Source of the DNA: a virus
Virus record (IMG/VR): IMGVR_UViG_3300047318_000360
Location: 1-52,099 of that record
Strand: one strand, 5' to 3'
DNA length: 52,099 nt
Of this stretch, positions 52,099-52,099 are shown one piece after another. The position numbers and the translations under genes were made by a program. The notes beneath the pieces are model-generated. The model saw only the letters and a program-made list of their open reading frames with translations. It was not told where the DNA came from and did no database searches. Position 1 is the stretch's first letter, and the number at the start of each line of letters is the position of its first letter.

Positions 52099-52099
52099 T

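Noticed and set aside
1-52099. tRNA genes
   Set aside because: No cloverleaf with T-arm GTTCRA and acceptor end was found by eye in the intergenic stretches; a tRNA scan would settle this.

Overview
This window reads as part of the genome of a large tailed phage of the contractile-tail (myovirus) type infecting a Gram-negative bacterium. The evidence is a large terminase ATPase-nuclease, a tail sheath, a likely tail tube, tape measure and baseplate genes, and an HK97-like major capsid protein with a decoration-like partner. Lipoprotein signal peptides and one perfect sigma70 promoter point to a proteobacterial host. Genus and host cannot be named from the sequence alone.

Layout. From the right edge, the minus strand carries capsid-region genes (48.1-52.1 kb), neck/connector genes (40.6-43.7 kb), sheath (36.8-39.5 kb), tube (34.8-35.5 kb), a spike-like protein (30.0-31.2 kb), a set of virion-associated genes (21.0-25.9 kb), then terminase, tail chaperones, tape measure, baseplate genes and a sigma factor (0.7-14.6 kb). 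The plus strand carries mainly small non-virion genes in many short units. Most of these start at a TTGGTATAAG box and many end at a stem-loop followed by TTTTTTTAG. About 20 such boxes were noticed, all on the plus strand. The minus-strand capsid, sheath, tube and 23.5-kb units instead start at TAAAATAAG. This suggests two promoter classes, and a phage sigma factor is encoded at 1604-2335.

Four parts stand out. (1) 14.9-21.0 kb is a plus-strand operon with a ubiquitin-like conjugation set related to PRTRC cassettes: a Ubl (PRTRC-C-like), an E2-like protein (PRTRC-B-like), a JAB/JAMM protein (PRTRC-A-like) and an E1/ThiF-like enzyme, with four unassigned small or medium genes. (2) 25.9-26.5 kb is a gap-free palindrome of about 568 bp with a perfect 50-bp inner repeat and about 18 TGTCCA-like boxes. 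It lies between divergent transcription units and may be a replication origin. (3) 27.1-28.9 kb has a retron-like reverse transcriptase that overlaps the preceding ORF out of frame and is followed by a structured RNA stretch. (4) 0.27-0.69 kb and 42.3-42.5 kb are two promoter-to-terminator units without real ORFs, likely structured non-coding RNAs.

Other points: a probable -1 frameshift joins the two tail chaperone ORFs; a [YF]LxK[IV]A-type N-terminal tag recurs in several virion-region proteins; there are two paralogous Nudix proteins, a macro-domain protein, a metallophosphoesterase and three homing endonucleases. All assignments come from reading motifs by eye; no database search was possible.
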